Positions 6,573 through 12,322 of a stretch of 12,322 nucleotides of DNA are shown here, in pieces. The DNA is taken from positions 1 to 12,322 of the forward strand of contig DAOVNS010000034.1 of the NCBI GenBank assembly GCA_030630075.1. Direction: 5' to 3'. The notes beneath the pieces are model-generated. The model saw only the letters and a program-made list of their open reading frames with translations, was not told the origin of the DNA and made no database searches. Numbering within the stretch: position 1 is the stretch's first letter; each line of letters opens with the position of its first letter. The position numbers were made by a program, and so were the translations under genes. The DNA comes from a bacterium. GTDB taxonomy: Bacteria; Dependentiae; Babeliae; Babeliales; UASB340.

Positions 6573-7910
6573 ATGTACAAAATCTTATTTAAATATTTTC
6601 TGATAAATTTATTATTCTTGGGAAATCTATTCGGCGATATCCCTATCGGAACATTAATTAAAACTAATACTGAAACAAAACCCATCGAACAATTTTCTAT
6701 ATCTGAAAAAGTAACATCTTATTCTTTTATAAACAGACAATTTACAGATATTGCAATTAAATCAATCGCTAAATATAAATCTAAAGACTTTGTCGCAATT
6801 CAAACATCTTCAGGAATGCTTTGCTGCGGAACAGAAGCTAAAATATTTAGCGTGTCTAAAAATAATTTTATTAAATCTACCAATTTAAACACAACTGATA
6901 TTTTACTAAACAATGAATTCAAACAATATCCTGTAGAAAAAGTTGTAAATTATGAATCAGAAAAAGAAAATATCTTTTTTATCTTGAGCCTAGAAGAGCC
7001 ACATACTTTTTTTCAGTGTGATTCAAGCGGAACTCCATTCTTGATGCATAATAATCCAGCTGTTTTTGTTATTGAGTATGTTATCGAGAGAAGCCCTGAA
7101 ATATTAGAATTCGCAGCAAGTTCCGTACTCGCTTTATTTGGAGCAAAAGTTGCGCATGATAATATCAAACATAGTCATACCTTTAATGAACAAAGAAAAG
7201 CTGAAAGTCGACAACGACATATTGAATCTCTTGAAGACAAGGTGCGTCTTGGTAAATCAACTATAGAAGATCAAGAAAGATTACAATTATTTACAAATTA
7301 TCCAGGAATTTCGGATGAAGAAGTAGATAAAAAAATAGAAACAAATCGGAAATATAGAGAATCTTGTACAAAAAATAATGAAAATGTAATTAAAGTGTTA
7401 GGTAAAGATGGATATGAAAAGCTTATAAAATATTATTTAGTAACACAGCAAATTCAAGCAAATAATTCTGCTAATAATATAAATATAAGTAATTCTGTAT
7501 TAGAAGGAGAAGAAGATAAAGACAAATCAGATCAAAGACTTGCTAACTTTGCAAGCAATAAAAGAGATGGGCATGGAGTTTTTGTTCCTTCATCAGGTGG
7601 ATCTAGTGGAGGATCAGGTGGTCCTGAAGATCCAGATAATTTGTTTGAAAAATTTAAAAAATTTATTTCTAATCCAAATGCATTAAACCATATTTTTGGA
7701 GATAGATCGGGTCATATTAAAAATATGACAGAAGAAAATATAAAAAGATTTATAGATGCGGTGAAACCCGAAAACTATGTTAAAACATATGATTATGGTT
7801 CATGCAAAAAGGACTTATTTCACAAAACAATCGAAAATCTAGGTCAAATTTGGGTTGAAACTATTCAGGGTAAAATAGTTAATGCAGGTCTTAATAATAT
7901 TCCAAAGTGA
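6573..7910 (+). CDS. Hint-containing secreted polymorphic toxin 2
   Basis: A 445-residue paralogue of the toxin at 3329. The signal peptide covers residues 1-21 (LFG/DIP). The Hint-like region covers 22-160 and ends FLMHNN, with Gly21 where toxin 1 has Cys21 and Lys90 in place of the block-B histidine. A helical/coiled-coil region runs to about 295, followed by an acidic linker and a flexible Gly/Ser stretch (PSSGGSSGGSGG, 339-350). The C-terminal module (about 355-445) contains ALNHIFGDRSGHI (370-382) and QIWVETIQGKIVNAGLN (425-441). This layout recalls a toxin tip found in filamentous-haemagglutinin-like and other polymorphic toxins, probably a nuclease. That is family memory plus inference, not proof. 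The ribosome-binding site is weak. The tip is unrelated to that of toxin 1, and its own putative immunity genes follow 6 bp downstream. Confidence 0.8.
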   Translation: MYKILFKYFLINLLFLGNLFGDIPIGTLIKTNTETKPIEQFSISEKVTSYSFINRQFTDIAIKSIAKYKSKDFVAIQTSSGMLCCGTEAKIFSVSKNNFIKSTNLNTTDILLNNEFKQYPVEKVVNYESEKENIFFILSLEEPHTFFQCDSSGTPFLMHNNPAVFVIEYVIERSPEILEFAASSVLALFGAKVAHDNIKHSHTFNEQRKAESRQRHIESLEDKVRLGKSTIEDQERLQLFTNYPGISDEEVDKKIETNRKYRESCTKNNENVIKVLGKDGYEKLIKYYLVTQQIQANNSANNINISNSVLEGEEDKDKSDQRLANFASNKRDGHGVFVPSSGGSSGGSGGPEDPDNLFEKFKKFISNPNALNHIFGDRSGHIKNMTEENIKRFIDAVKPENYVKTYDYGSCKKDLFHKTIENLGQIWVETIQGKIVNAGLNNIPK

Positions 7911-7916
7911 TAAAAT

Positions 7917-8423
7917 ATGAATAACATTTATAAAAATAAAAAAATAAGTGTAATGCAAGCTTACAAATCGATGTTTGCATTACTCGATCAATATCTCAAA
8001 ACTCTCAAGGAAAAAGGGGCTCATTTTGCCTTGAGTTGTTTCATAGGGGATATTCTTTTTGATTCTGATTATGATTCTTCGTTGGATCCTGCGTGCTGGA
8101 GTGAATTTGCATATTTATGTTCAAACGATGAAGATAAAGCAAATGAAAATGATCAAATAACAATAGAAAAAGGATATCAAGTAATGATAGATTTTTTAAA
8201 AGATTATTGCGAACCGTGGGAAGATATTTACGAGGGTAAGCAGACTATTCTAAAGTTAGTTAACTTAATTGAAAGTGATAAATCATATAGGGGGAAATAT
8301 TTACACTTTGTGCAAAAGGCTATTGACGGAAAAATAAATATACACGCTAATAGTATTAAGGAAAAAGAAGTAAAGTGTATTATTAATGGTAAAATATCTG
8401 TTTGTAAAATAACAAAAAAATGA
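7917..8423 (+). CDS. Putative immunity protein for toxin 2 (first gene)
   Basis: A 168-residue soluble, acidic, mostly helical protein without a signal peptide. Two related helical stretches are visible: SVMQAYKSMFALLDQYLK (residues 11-28) and TIEKGYQVMIDFLKDYCE (82-99). The first is followed by a DPACWSEF segment (57-64), a pattern I associate with small proteins encoded next to polymorphic toxins. It starts six bases after the toxin 2 stop with no strong ribosome-binding site, so translation is probably coupled. Its stop overlaps the next start (ATGA at 8420). Immunity function is inferred from position. I cannot say which of the two downstream genes neutralises toxin 2. Confidence 0.6.
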   Translation: MNNIYKNKKISVMQAYKSMFALLDQYLKTLKEKGAHFALSCFIGDILFDSDYDSSLDPACWSEFAYLCSNDEDKANENDQITIEKGYQVMIDFLKDYCEPWEDIYEGKQTILKLVNLIESDKSYRGKYLHFVQKAIDGKINIHANSIKEKEVKCIINGKISVCKITKK

Positions 8424-8824
8424 AAGGAAAATGGATACGTTTAACAATTCCAGGAGTAAAGGATAATGCTTATTATATCAAGTCATTGCTTGATGATTAT
8501 GATGGATTAAAAATTACAATATGGGATGGTGAAAAAAATGGAAAATTAATATTAATTTATTTTCAAGCAGTTGAATCATATAGATGTTGTGATGAACATA
8601 GCAGAATACAATTATTTAAAGAATTAGATGAAAATTATGAAGAAGATTTTTATGCAAATTATAATCTTTTTAAAGTAGAAAATTCTAATTATATAGAATG
8701 GTTGAATAAATCCTCTTGTGGCATTACAAAAGAGTTTGATTTGCAACATTATGTCCTTATGGATAGAGATAGCGTAATAGATATTATTTCTTACGAAAAA
8801 CCTGAATTTAAAGATATAAAATAA
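8420..8824 (+). CDS. Putative immunity protein (second gene after toxin 2)
   Basis: A 134-residue cytoplasmic-looking protein that overlaps the previous gene by 4 bp (ATGA), a sign of translational coupling. It looks like an alpha/beta protein: strands around KITIWDG and LILIYF, then the segment VENSNYIEWL (86-95) and a C-terminal HYVLMDRDSVIDIISYEKPE. That last arrangement (NSxYxxW, then HYxxxxxxxVIDI) is one I associate with small immunity-like proteins in toxin loci. The role is inferred. It is the last gene of the array and is convergent with the glycosyltransferase gene, 16 bp away. It could be the true immunity gene for toxin 2, or an orphan immunity gene left from an earlier toxin tip. 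Confidence 0.6.
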   Translation: MKGKWIRLTIPGVKDNAYYIKSLLDDYDGLKITIWDGEKNGKLILIYFQAVESYRCCDEHSRIQLFKELDENYEEDFYANYNLFKVENSNYIEWLNKSSCGITKEFDLQHYVLMDRDSVIDIISYEKPEFKDIK

Positions 8825-8840
8825 AACAAATTTGCATGAA

Positions 8841-10019
8841 TTAGTTTTTTAATTTTTCTAAAACAAGTTTTCTAATTTCATCATTAAAACAAAGAGTGGG
8901 TTTTAGTTTTGGTTTTTGCAAAAGACAGTTTTCTTTTTTTTCCAGCAACTCGGCAACGGATTTATTAAGTTGATTCATACGTTTAAAAATATTTCCTTCG
9001 CCATTCATTTTCATCCAATCAATATTAGCTTTTTCCCAAAAAAGACAGGTGCTTGTCATATCAATTAAAAAGGGCACCTTCATATACATTGCCTCATTGC
9101 AAACAGTTGGACTAGGTGAAGTTATAAGCAAATCCGAAACTGACATCAATTCTGATATTTTTGACGTAAACGGAATAACGGAAAAAGTAACCCTACCAGA
9201 ATTTTTAATTCGATTAAAACTTTTTATAAGTTTATTATTACTTCCAATACAAACTAAAAGATGTAAATCTTTATTACTTTTTACAAGCATACGAACATAA
9301 TCAACAAGTTTATTAGAACCAGTTCCGCCACGCATAAGCATTACAACTTTTTTATTTTCAGGAATATTCCATTCTTTTTTTATTTCTTTTTTGTTTTTTG
9401 GAGTAAAAAAATCTTTACGCAAAGGAGCGCCAACTTCACGAACACAACGCAACGGAATCTTTGCTTTTTCTAATTGTTTTAACATTCGCGGTGTTTTTGC
9501 CTGAACAGACATAACAAAATTATGATCACGACATTTTTCCATATTAAAAATCCAAGTTTCAAGATCAGCATCAAGAGTAATAAACATAAAAGGAATATTG
9601 CATTGTTTGGTTGCCATATAAGCAGGATAATTTAAAAATGGAATTACAGAAATTAAAAGATCCGGTTTTTCTTCTTGCAAAAACGTCGTAAAACGTTTTT
9701 CAAACGTTTTTGATTTAAAACCAAAGAAAGCTTTTGCGGGATAGTGAACAATAAAATTAACCGAACGAATATAACCATTTCTAACTAATGCAGAATGCCA
9801 TTCTTCTCCATCAAAAACATTGTGAAAAAAATCATAAATCGGATTAACTAATTTGATTTCACATTCTGGCAAAGCATCTTTTAAAACTGCACAGGCAGAC
9901 ATATGCGCATTGCCACCTTTACTTGTAAAAACAACAATTTTAGATTTTTTTGTTGGAACATTTGAATAACAAATAAAATTCATAGACATAAAAAAAACTA
10001 CCGCTAAATTTTTTTTCAT
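8841..10019 (-). CDS. GT28/MGDG-synthase-like glycosyltransferase
   Basis: A 392-residue GT-B fold glycosyltransferase resembling diacylglycerol glycosyltransferases and MurG (GT28). The N-terminal domain begins at about residue 27 with IVVFTSKGGNAHMSA, the loop that in this family reads GGGHxxAA. The linker is followed by VVMLMRGGTGSNK (225-237) and the donor-sugar site VSDLLITSPSPTVCNEA (294-310, Glu309). By family knowledge the enzyme would move a sugar from a nucleotide sugar to a membrane lipid. The oddity is a signal-like N-terminus (residues 1-19, CYS/NV) in front of a domain that normally starts the protein and acts in the cytoplasm. The ATG is well supported by GGAAGGA just upstream. 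The segment may be an uncleaved anchor. It is divergent from the deacetylase at 10119, with 99 bp between them. Confidence 0.75.
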   Translation of the reverse strand: MKKNLAVVFFMSMNFICYSNVPTKKSKIVVFTSKGGNAHMSACAVLKDALPECEIKLVNPIYDFFHNVFDGEEWHSALVRNGYIRSVNFIVHYPAKAFFGFKSKTFEKRFTTFLQEEKPDLLISVIPFLNYPAYMATKQCNIPFMFITLDADLETWIFNMEKCRDHNFVMSVQAKTPRMLKQLEKAKIPLRCVREVGAPLRKDFFTPKNKKEIKKEWNIPENKKVVMLMRGGTGSNKLVDYVRMLVKSNKDLHLLVCIGSNNKLIKSFNRIKNSGRVTFSVIPFTSKISELMSVSDLLITSPSPTVCNEAMYMKVPFLIDMTSTCLFWEKANIDWMKMNGEGNIFKRMNQLNKSVAELLEKKENCLLQKPKLKPTLCFNDEIRKLVLEKLKN

Positions 10020-10118
10020 TACAATCCTTCCCCTACAAATTTTTTAAAAAAGATTTCATACTTAAAATGACAAAACAACTAACAGATTTACAAGTCTAAA
10101 TACTAAAGGATAAATCAA

Positions 10119-10829
10119 ATGATACTTGAATTTTTAGGAGTAGTCTTTTCTTTATTAATAACTTTTGGGTGGTTAATTATTCCAAATTCACCGCAACTTG
10201 TTGGTAAATCCATCCGAAATATTAAGACAAGAGAAAAAGTTGTCGCACTAACTTTTGATGATGGACCAAATCCACCATACACAAATCAAATATTAGAAGT
10301 TTTAGATAAACATAACGTTAAAGCAACCTTTTTTATGACGGGAAAACATATAAAACAATCACCACAAACATTAATCGATGTTTACAGGCAAGGACACGAA
10401 ATTGGAAATCATTCATGGAGTCACAAAGTTTTGGTTGGAAAATCTTCCAAGTCTATACGTGAAGAAATTAATTCAACAGATAAATTAATTAGAGATTTAG
10501 GATATAAAGGAACAATATATTTTCGGGCACCAAAAGGATTAAAATTTGTAGCATTACCAAAAATTCTTAAAGAACAAAATCGTTATAATATTTTGTTCGA
10601 TGTTATTGGATGGGATTGGACAAATCCCGGAACGGAAAAAATCGTAAAAAATGTAATAAAAAAGGTTCGTCCCGGTTCCATAATTTTATTGCACGATGGA
10701 AACGGAGATGTCGATTTTATTGGAACCGATCGAAGTCAAACCGTTGCCGCTACAGACATCATCATTCAACAATTAAAAAAACAAAAATATATGTTTGCAA
10801 CAATTTCAGAGTTACTACGGAAAAAATAA
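10119..10829 (+). CDS. Polysaccharide deacetylase (NodB domain)
   Basis: A 236-residue member of carbohydrate esterase family 4, which removes N-acetyl groups from chitin-like or peptidoglycan glycans. All five family motifs are visible: TFDDGP (45-50, catalytic base Asp47 and metal ligand Asp48), NHSWSH (97-102, metal ligands His98 and His102), FRAPKG (135-140), WDW (165-167) and LLHDG (190-194, His192). The enzyme therefore looks active. An N-terminal hydrophobic segment (residues 2-21) acts as signal or anchor and places the domain outside the inner membrane. AAAGGA lies 8 bp before the ATG. The gene stands alone between a divergent glycosyltransferase and a convergent gene. The likely target is the cell's own envelope glycan, but host chitin or cyst wall cannot be excluded. 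Confidence 0.9.
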   Translation: MILEFLGVVFSLLITFGWLIIPNSPQLVGKSIRNIKTREKVVALTFDDGPNPPYTNQILEVLDKHNVKATFFMTGKHIKQSPQTLIDVYRQGHEIGNHSWSHKVLVGKSSKSIREEINSTDKLIRDLGYKGTIYFRAPKGLKFVALPKILKEQNRYNILFDVIGWDWTNPGTEKIVKNVIKKVRPGSIILLHDGNGDVDFIGTDRSQTVAATDIIIQQLKKQKYMFATISELLRKK

Positions 10830-10846
10830 TCTTATAGTTAAAAAAA

Positions 10847-11449
10847 CTAAGGACTTACTGTTTCGGTAACCCTTGTCCATCCACTTTTAATTGTCTCAAC
10901 AATTCCACCATCAGATTCTTGAGTAACTTCAACTTCGGTTACAGGAATTTGTTTGGGAGCTCTTTCTATAACTATTTTTTTAGTTTTATTTAAAAGCCAT
11001 GCTTTTTTCTGACCCGTCTTTGCTTCTAAGGCACAAACAACAACTTTTCGTGGAACTAAAAATTCTTTTTTTTCATTGTCATTTACATACTGAACAGCAA
11101 CTAACATAAAATCTTTATCGCTAAATCTTTTGCTCATGTAATCAGGTTTTAAAATTTGAATTTCTTTGATAATTGAAAAATCAAGAACATTTACAGAATC
11201 ATCGCTTTCTTTTCTAACACCACCAATTGATGTGTTTCCGGTAAAAGAAATTTCTCTTACATCAACAATACTTTGCTCATCATAAATTTTTCCAGAATAA
11301 AAACCTTCACCATCTCTTAATTCAATAAATTCAGGTTCTAGTCCAAGCGATGCACTTCCACCACCACCCATGTTTATAAAAAGAGTAGAAATTATTAATA
11401 AAGAAAAAGTATTTAAAATAAAAGTTAAAAAACTTTTGTTGTTTTTCAT
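10847..11449 (-). CDS. Small secreted protein of unknown family
   Basis: A 200-residue protein I do not recognise. A hydrophobic signal (about residues 6-26) is followed by a Gly-rich stretch (MGGGGSASLG) where cleavage may occur. The rest alternates short hydrophobic and charged runs, as expected for a beta-rich soluble domain (for example VREISFTGNTSIGG, IIKEIQIL, FMLVAVQYV). It ends in a Thr/Val-rich tail (TEVEVTQ, TRVTETVSP). It is probably periplasmic or surface exposed. I prefer the ATG at 11449 because AAAGGAGAG is properly spaced from it. The in-frame TTG one codon upstream is too close to that site. It is convergent with the deacetylase, 17 bp apart, and a weak TAGTT/AACTA hairpin lies across their ends. 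No function is proposed. Confidence 0.7.
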   Translation of the reverse strand: MKNNKSFLTFILNTFSLLIISTLFINMGGGGSASLGLEPEFIELRDGEGFYSGKIYDEQSIVDVREISFTGNTSIGGVRKESDDSVNVLDFSIIKEIQILKPDYMSKRFSDKDFMLVAVQYVNDNEKKEFLVPRKVVVCALEAKTGQKKAWLLNKTKKIVIERAPKQIPVTEVEVTQESDGGIVETIKSGWTRVTETVSP

Positions 11450-11585
11450 CAAAACTCTCCTTTGTTTCCATAAAAATTTTATAATTTTATACAGATTAAA
11501 ATTACCAGAGAGTTGTATGAATACACAAGAATTACGAAATTGAAAGAAAAATGGCTTTTAAAAAGTTGGCCTACGCCAGACGAAA

Positions 11586-11615
11586 TTGCGCAGCAACGAA
11601 GACTGGTGGAGAGAG
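11586..11615 (-). repeat. 30-bp repeat at the tRNA-Ser(UGA) 3' end, copy 1
   Basis: This is identical to 11941-11970. It covers the last bases of the tRNA, including CCA, and 18 bp of 3' flank. On the tRNA strand the flank reads CAGTCTTCGTTGCTGCGCAA. Further out the two flanks share only fragments (CTACGCC, TGGC), so flank identity is local. It points to duplication of the tRNA gene or to an intergenic repeat unit attached to tRNA ends. Confidence 0.8.
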
Positions 11616-11695
11616 GGGGATTCGAACCCCCGATTCCGGTTTCCCGGAATAACGGTTTTCAAGACCGCCGCGTTCAACCACTCTGCCATCTCTCC
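11604..11695 (-). tRNA. tRNA-Ser (UGA anticodon)
   Basis: On the minus strand the gene runs from GGAGAGATGGCAGAG to CTCTCCACCA, with the CCA encoded. The acceptor stem GGAGAGA/TCTCTCC is intact. The anticodon loop CTTGAAA places TGA at 11659-11661. The long variable arm (ATTCCGGGAAACCGGAAT) and the T-arm GGTTCGAATCC are typical of serine tRNA. It is a class II tRNA of 92 nt with CCA. Confidence 0.95.
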
Positions 11696-11806
11696 AGAGA
11701 ATGGAAAAGTATTCTAGATACTTTTTCGATGAAAATATAATTTCAAATTTTAGAATGTTTTAAGATATGTGAATTTTTATGCAAGAAATCCGTCTTCGCT
11801 TTAAAT

Positions 11807-11837
11807 AGTTAAGTGTATTTTTCTAAAACACTTAACT
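11807..11837. terminator. Perfect 10-bp inverted repeat between tRNA genes
   Basis: AGTTAAGTGT (11807-11816) pairs with ACACTTAACT (11828-11837) around an 11-nt A/T loop. It lies downstream of tRNA-Ser(GCU) and upstream of tRNA-Ser(UGA) on their strand. No long T-run follows on either strand, so it is at best a weak terminator. A processing signal or a protein-binding palindrome is also possible. Confidence 0.35.
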
Positions 11838-11940
11838 TCAAAACAATATTACGTAATAAAATATAGTTGCTTCGCCGGACAGTCTTCGATCATGTTTCTA
11901 ATCAATATCAATCAATTAAAAAATGGCTTGCCAGGCGTAG

Positions 11941-11970
11941 TTGCGCAGCAACGAAGACTGGTGGAGAGAG
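11941..11970 (-). repeat. 30-bp repeat at the tRNA-Ser(GCU) 3' end, copy 2
   Basis: This is identical to 11586-11615 and likewise covers the CCA end and the start of the 3' flank. A related fragment (TTCGCCGGACAGTCTTCG) sits on the plus strand near 11871-11888, so pieces of the same repeat word occur in both orientations in this intergenic region. Confidence 0.8.
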
Positions 11971-12050
11971 AGGGATTCGAACCCTCGATCCCGGTTTCCC
12001 AAGATACTTGCTTAGCAGGCAAGCGCTTTCGACCACTCAGCCATCTCTCC
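11959..12050 (-). tRNA. tRNA-Ser (GCU anticodon)
   Basis: On the minus strand the gene runs from GGAGAGATGGCTGAG to CTCTCCACCA, with the CCA encoded. The anticodon loop CTGCTAA gives GCT at 12014-12016. A long variable arm and the T-arm GGTTCGAATCC identify a class II serine tRNA of 92 nt. It shares its acceptor stem and most of its D- and T-arms with the tRNA-Ser(UGA) gene about 260 bp downstream, so the two are likely paralogues. Confidence 0.95.
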
Positions 12051-12147
12051 GTAAATTCACAATTGATTTTAGCATAAAAAATTTTAAAGAACATCTTTGT
12101 ACCATCAAAATGTTTCTGGTAAAAAGAACTGCCACCCTTTAAGTAAG

Positions 12148-12253
12148 ATGGCTTTCCAGCTGACCTGTCCTCCGAAGCCATGAAAGGCGAAGGGGGAAGC
12201 CACGTAGGGCGTAGACTGGCCTGCCATCCGTAGCTACTCTGAGCGTAGGATGG
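12148..12253. repeat. GC-rich intergenic element next to tRNA-Arg
   Basis: This stretch is clearly richer in G+C than the rest of the window and has no gene. It holds two inverted repeats: ATGGCTT (12148-12154) with AAGCCAT (12175-12181), and CCATCC (12224-12229) with GGATGG (12248-12253). The second uses the encoded CCA end of the tRNA as part of its stem. It shares words such as GGCTT, CTACGCCC and TGGCC with the 3' flanks of the two serine tRNAs, so it may belong to the same dispersed family. Confidence 0.45.
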
Positions 12254-12322
12254 TGCGCCCAAGAGGAGTCGAACCTCTAACCTTCAGATTCGTAGTCTGA
12301 TACTCTATCCAATTGAGCTATG
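12251..12322 (-). tRNA. tRNA-Arg (ACG anticodon), 5' end cut by the window
   Basis: On the minus strand the visible part runs from CATAGCTCAATTGGATAGAG to TGGGCGCACCA. The anticodon loop CTACGAA gives ACG at 12291-12293. The T-arm GGTTCGACTCC and an encoded CCA are present. About five bases of the 5' acceptor strand (expected GCGCC) lie beyond the window end. Its A34 would be edited to inosine by TadA. Confidence 0.9.

Noticed and set aside
9049..9300. 83-codon open frame on the plus strand inside the glycosyltransferase gene
   Set aside because: It is a shadow of the conserved GT28 reading frame on the opposite strand.
11513..12262. Open frames across and opposite the tRNA genes (for example 11513-11740, 11867-12142, 11912-12262)
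   Set aside because: They run through tRNA genes and have no ribosome-binding site or family resemblance. Their similar peptides only reflect the paralogous tRNA sequences.
1..12322. Mobile element or CRISPR array
   Set aside because: I see no transposase, integrase or phage gene and no regularly spaced short repeats. The repeats present are explained by gene duplication and tRNA flanks.

Overview
This is an AT-rich bacterial window that uses the ordinary genetic code with ATG and some TTG starts. It carries many Sec-type signal peptides, a duplicated polymorphic-toxin locus and three tRNA genes that encode their own CCA ends. The protein style (small secreted proteins of unknown family, a GT28-like glycosyltransferase with a signal peptide, Hint-containing toxins, secreted pentapeptide-repeat proteins) fits a host-associated lineage such as Candidatus Dependentiae (TM6/Babeliae). 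That placement is inference from gene style, since no marker gene is present.

Layout. Positions 1-609 hold a ~180-bp direct repeat in two copies (1-180 and 438-618). Each copy carries the leader and first codons of a metal-transporter gene. The first copy is only a 7-codon stub that runs into a terminator (194-228), and a possible structured RNA (264-386) lies between the copies. The intact NRAMP-family transporter gene is at 610-1896.

Positions 2005-8824 are the main interest: a plus-strand, operon-like array made of two copies of one cassette. The order is membrane protein A, secreted pentapeptide-repeat protein, secreted Hint-containing polymorphic toxin, then immunity gene(s). Copy 1 is 2005/2700/3329/4733. 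Copy 2 is 5278 (truncated A)/5811/6573/7917+8420. The two toxins share about 300 N-terminal residues (signal peptide, degenerate Hint domain, helical region) but end in unrelated toxin modules, each followed by its own unrelated putative immunity gene(s). Gene A of the second cassette is cut down to its last third exactly at the end of immunity gene 1, which marks the recombination junction.

Positions 8841-11449 hold three ordinary genes: a GT28/MGDG-synthase-like glycosyltransferase (minus), a divergent polysaccharide deacetylase (plus) and a small secreted protein of unknown family (minus). Positions 11450-12322 hold minus-strand tRNA-Ser(UGA), tRNA-Ser(GCU) and a partial tRNA-Arg(ACG), with GC-richer repeated sequence at their 3' flanks. 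No rRNA, transposase, integrase or CRISPR array was seen.
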